Source: CAKRHR01 sp964423195
GTDB lineage: Bacteria > Bacillota > Clostridia > Lachnospirales > Lachnospiraceae
Assembly (NCBI GenBank): GCA_964423195.1
Contig: CAYRDY010000026.1
Span: 1-22,756 of the forward strand
DNA length: 22,756 bases
Direction of reading: 5' to 3'
The notes under the pieces were generated by a model. That model worked only from the letters and a program-made list of their open reading frames with translations, searched no databases and had not been told where the DNA came from. The position numbers were made by a program, and so were the translations under genes. Positions 21,969-22,756 of the stretch are shown piece after piece (position 1 is the stretch's first letter; each line of letters begins with the position of its first letter).

Positions 21969-22756
21969 TTACTTGCTTTCAGGGTTACCGAAAATGGCGC
22001 CAAGGAGATCCCCTAGCTCTTTATTTTTTTCAGAAGAAAATCCGTCGTTTTTTGCATTATTACCGTTTTCGCCCATGAGCGTGTCCTGATTTTGGCTGAT
22101 AAAAGCCATAGCGCCAAAATAACCGTCCAGGTCATTCTTTAATTGCTCGTCATTTGAATAATACGCTTTGAAACCTTCATCTTTCATCATCGTATTCAAA
22201 AAATTAGTAAGATCACCATCATTCATTACAGCTGACCCGCCGATATCATAGGCTTTCTTATCTATAGCTGCAATTGTGCTGCTATAGTATTCCTTAACGC
22301 TTTGATTGTTAATCGTTCTGCCATTTGCAGCTTCCGAGTTGGCGTAACCTGTCACCAGGGCATATGCCAACGCAAAATCAGCCGCTTGATCAATCATCCC
22401 AGTGCCTGAACCTGAAAAGTTTCCATTTTCAATCCACTTTTGAGCTTTGTCTTGAGCGGCATTTTGGTAGTCCGCATCAGCGGATTTTTCAGCGAGGGCA
22501 ATTACCGCAGCGTATCCAATCTGATTTTGTTGAGCAGCGCTGAGGCGGCCAGAAAAATTAAAGCCAAATCTTTCGTTTAGTTCTTTACCATATTGAGAAA
22601 GTGATAAACTACCGTGCGGCGAAAGGAGTTTTCCAAACAATAAAGTCATGTGATCCACATCGCCAAGCAAATCCGACATTGACATATCCGTGCCAAAGGT
22701 CGATTTGGCAAAAGAATTCAGGTCATCTGTGCTGACGGTGTAGGTCAAATTTTTGC
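21969..22756 (-). CDS. Unrecognised AT-richer gene, 5' end outside the window
   Basis: The visible 262 codons run open to the window edge (K-N-L-T-Y-T-V...), so the true start is probably beyond 22756; a TTG at 22748 is not a convincing start because nothing resembling a ribosome site fits in the few bases visible. The protein is hydrophilic, rich in Asn, Asp, Ser, Gly and Ala, with predicted helices and no membrane span, and ends in an Asn/Lys/Glu tail. Only two Trp/Cys-type landmarks are present and no catalytic motif was recognised. Base composition is clearly more AT-rich than the rest of the window, which suggests a different origin. It could be the C-terminal part of a larger secreted or surface protein. 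Confidence 0.65.
   Translation of the reverse strand, partial: KNLTYTVSTDDLNSFAKSTFGTDMSMSDLLGDVDHMTLLFGKLLSPHGSLSLSQYGKELNERFGFNFSGRLSAAQQNQIGYAAVIALAEKSADADYQNAAQDKAQKWIENGNFSGSGTGMIDQAADFALAYALVTGYANSEAANGRTINNQSVKEYYSSTIAAIDKKAYDIGGSAVMNDGDLTNFLNTMMKDEGFKAYYSNDEQLKNDLDGYFGAMAFISQNQDTLMGENGNNAKNDGFSSEKNKELGDLLGAIFGNPESK

Overview
The window reads as chromosomal DNA from an anaerobic Gram-positive bacterium of the Clostridia, most likely Lachnospiraceae. The reasons are strong AGGAGG-type ribosome binding sites, sigma-A-like promoters with 17-base spacers, a CdaA/CdaR c-di-AMP pair, a Crh-like HPr protein, a membrane-anchored HtrA, and a ygeW/ygeY pair typical of gut anaerobes. The DNA is moderately GC-rich except for the last ~790 bases, which are clearly AT-richer. 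Genus is not assignable from sequence alone.

Layout. (1) 1-2820: a PucR/CdaR-type HTH regulator behind a structured leader, then a MATE efflux transporter whose 3' end is tandemly repeated. (2) 2978-6004: a two-gene sugar module, an L-fucose/L-arabinose isomerase-family protein and a xylulokinase-type FGGY kinase, separated by a strong hairpin. (3) 6124-11953: a probable operon with one good promoter at the front and one terminator at the end. It encodes two membrane proteins of unknown function, diadenylate cyclase CdaA, its YbbR-domain partner CdaR, a Crh-like regulatory HPr (Gln15/Ser46) and 2-isopropylmalate synthase. (4) 11987-12406: a GtrA-family membrane protein whose apparent native N-terminus is cut off by an in-frame TAG. 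(5) 12479-18657: a protein quality-control block of an HtrA protease with a ~200-residue uncharged Gly/Ser/Tyr/Gln tail, a divergent ClpX-like unfoldase, a zinc-ribbon protein with 11-residue amphipathic repeats, and an M18 aminopeptidase coupled to it by an ATGA overlap. (6) 18658-18914: a hairpin-rich intergenic stretch ending in a terminator, possibly a small RNA. (7) 18915-21728 on the minus strand: ygeY then ygeW, with a good promoter upstream and degenerate copies of the ygeY tail between them. (8) 21969-22756 minus: the 3' part of an unrecognised AT-richer gene running off the window.

The most striking cross-window pattern is that three genes (MATE, htrA, ygeY) are followed by diverged tandem copies of their own last codons, each copy of the first two keeping its own stop codon. 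The other main leads are the FUS-like [G/S]Y[G/S]Q low-complexity domain on HtrA, the GtrA nonsense codon, the Crh-like protein inside a c-di-AMP/leucine operon, and the candidate structured RNA near 18.7 kb.
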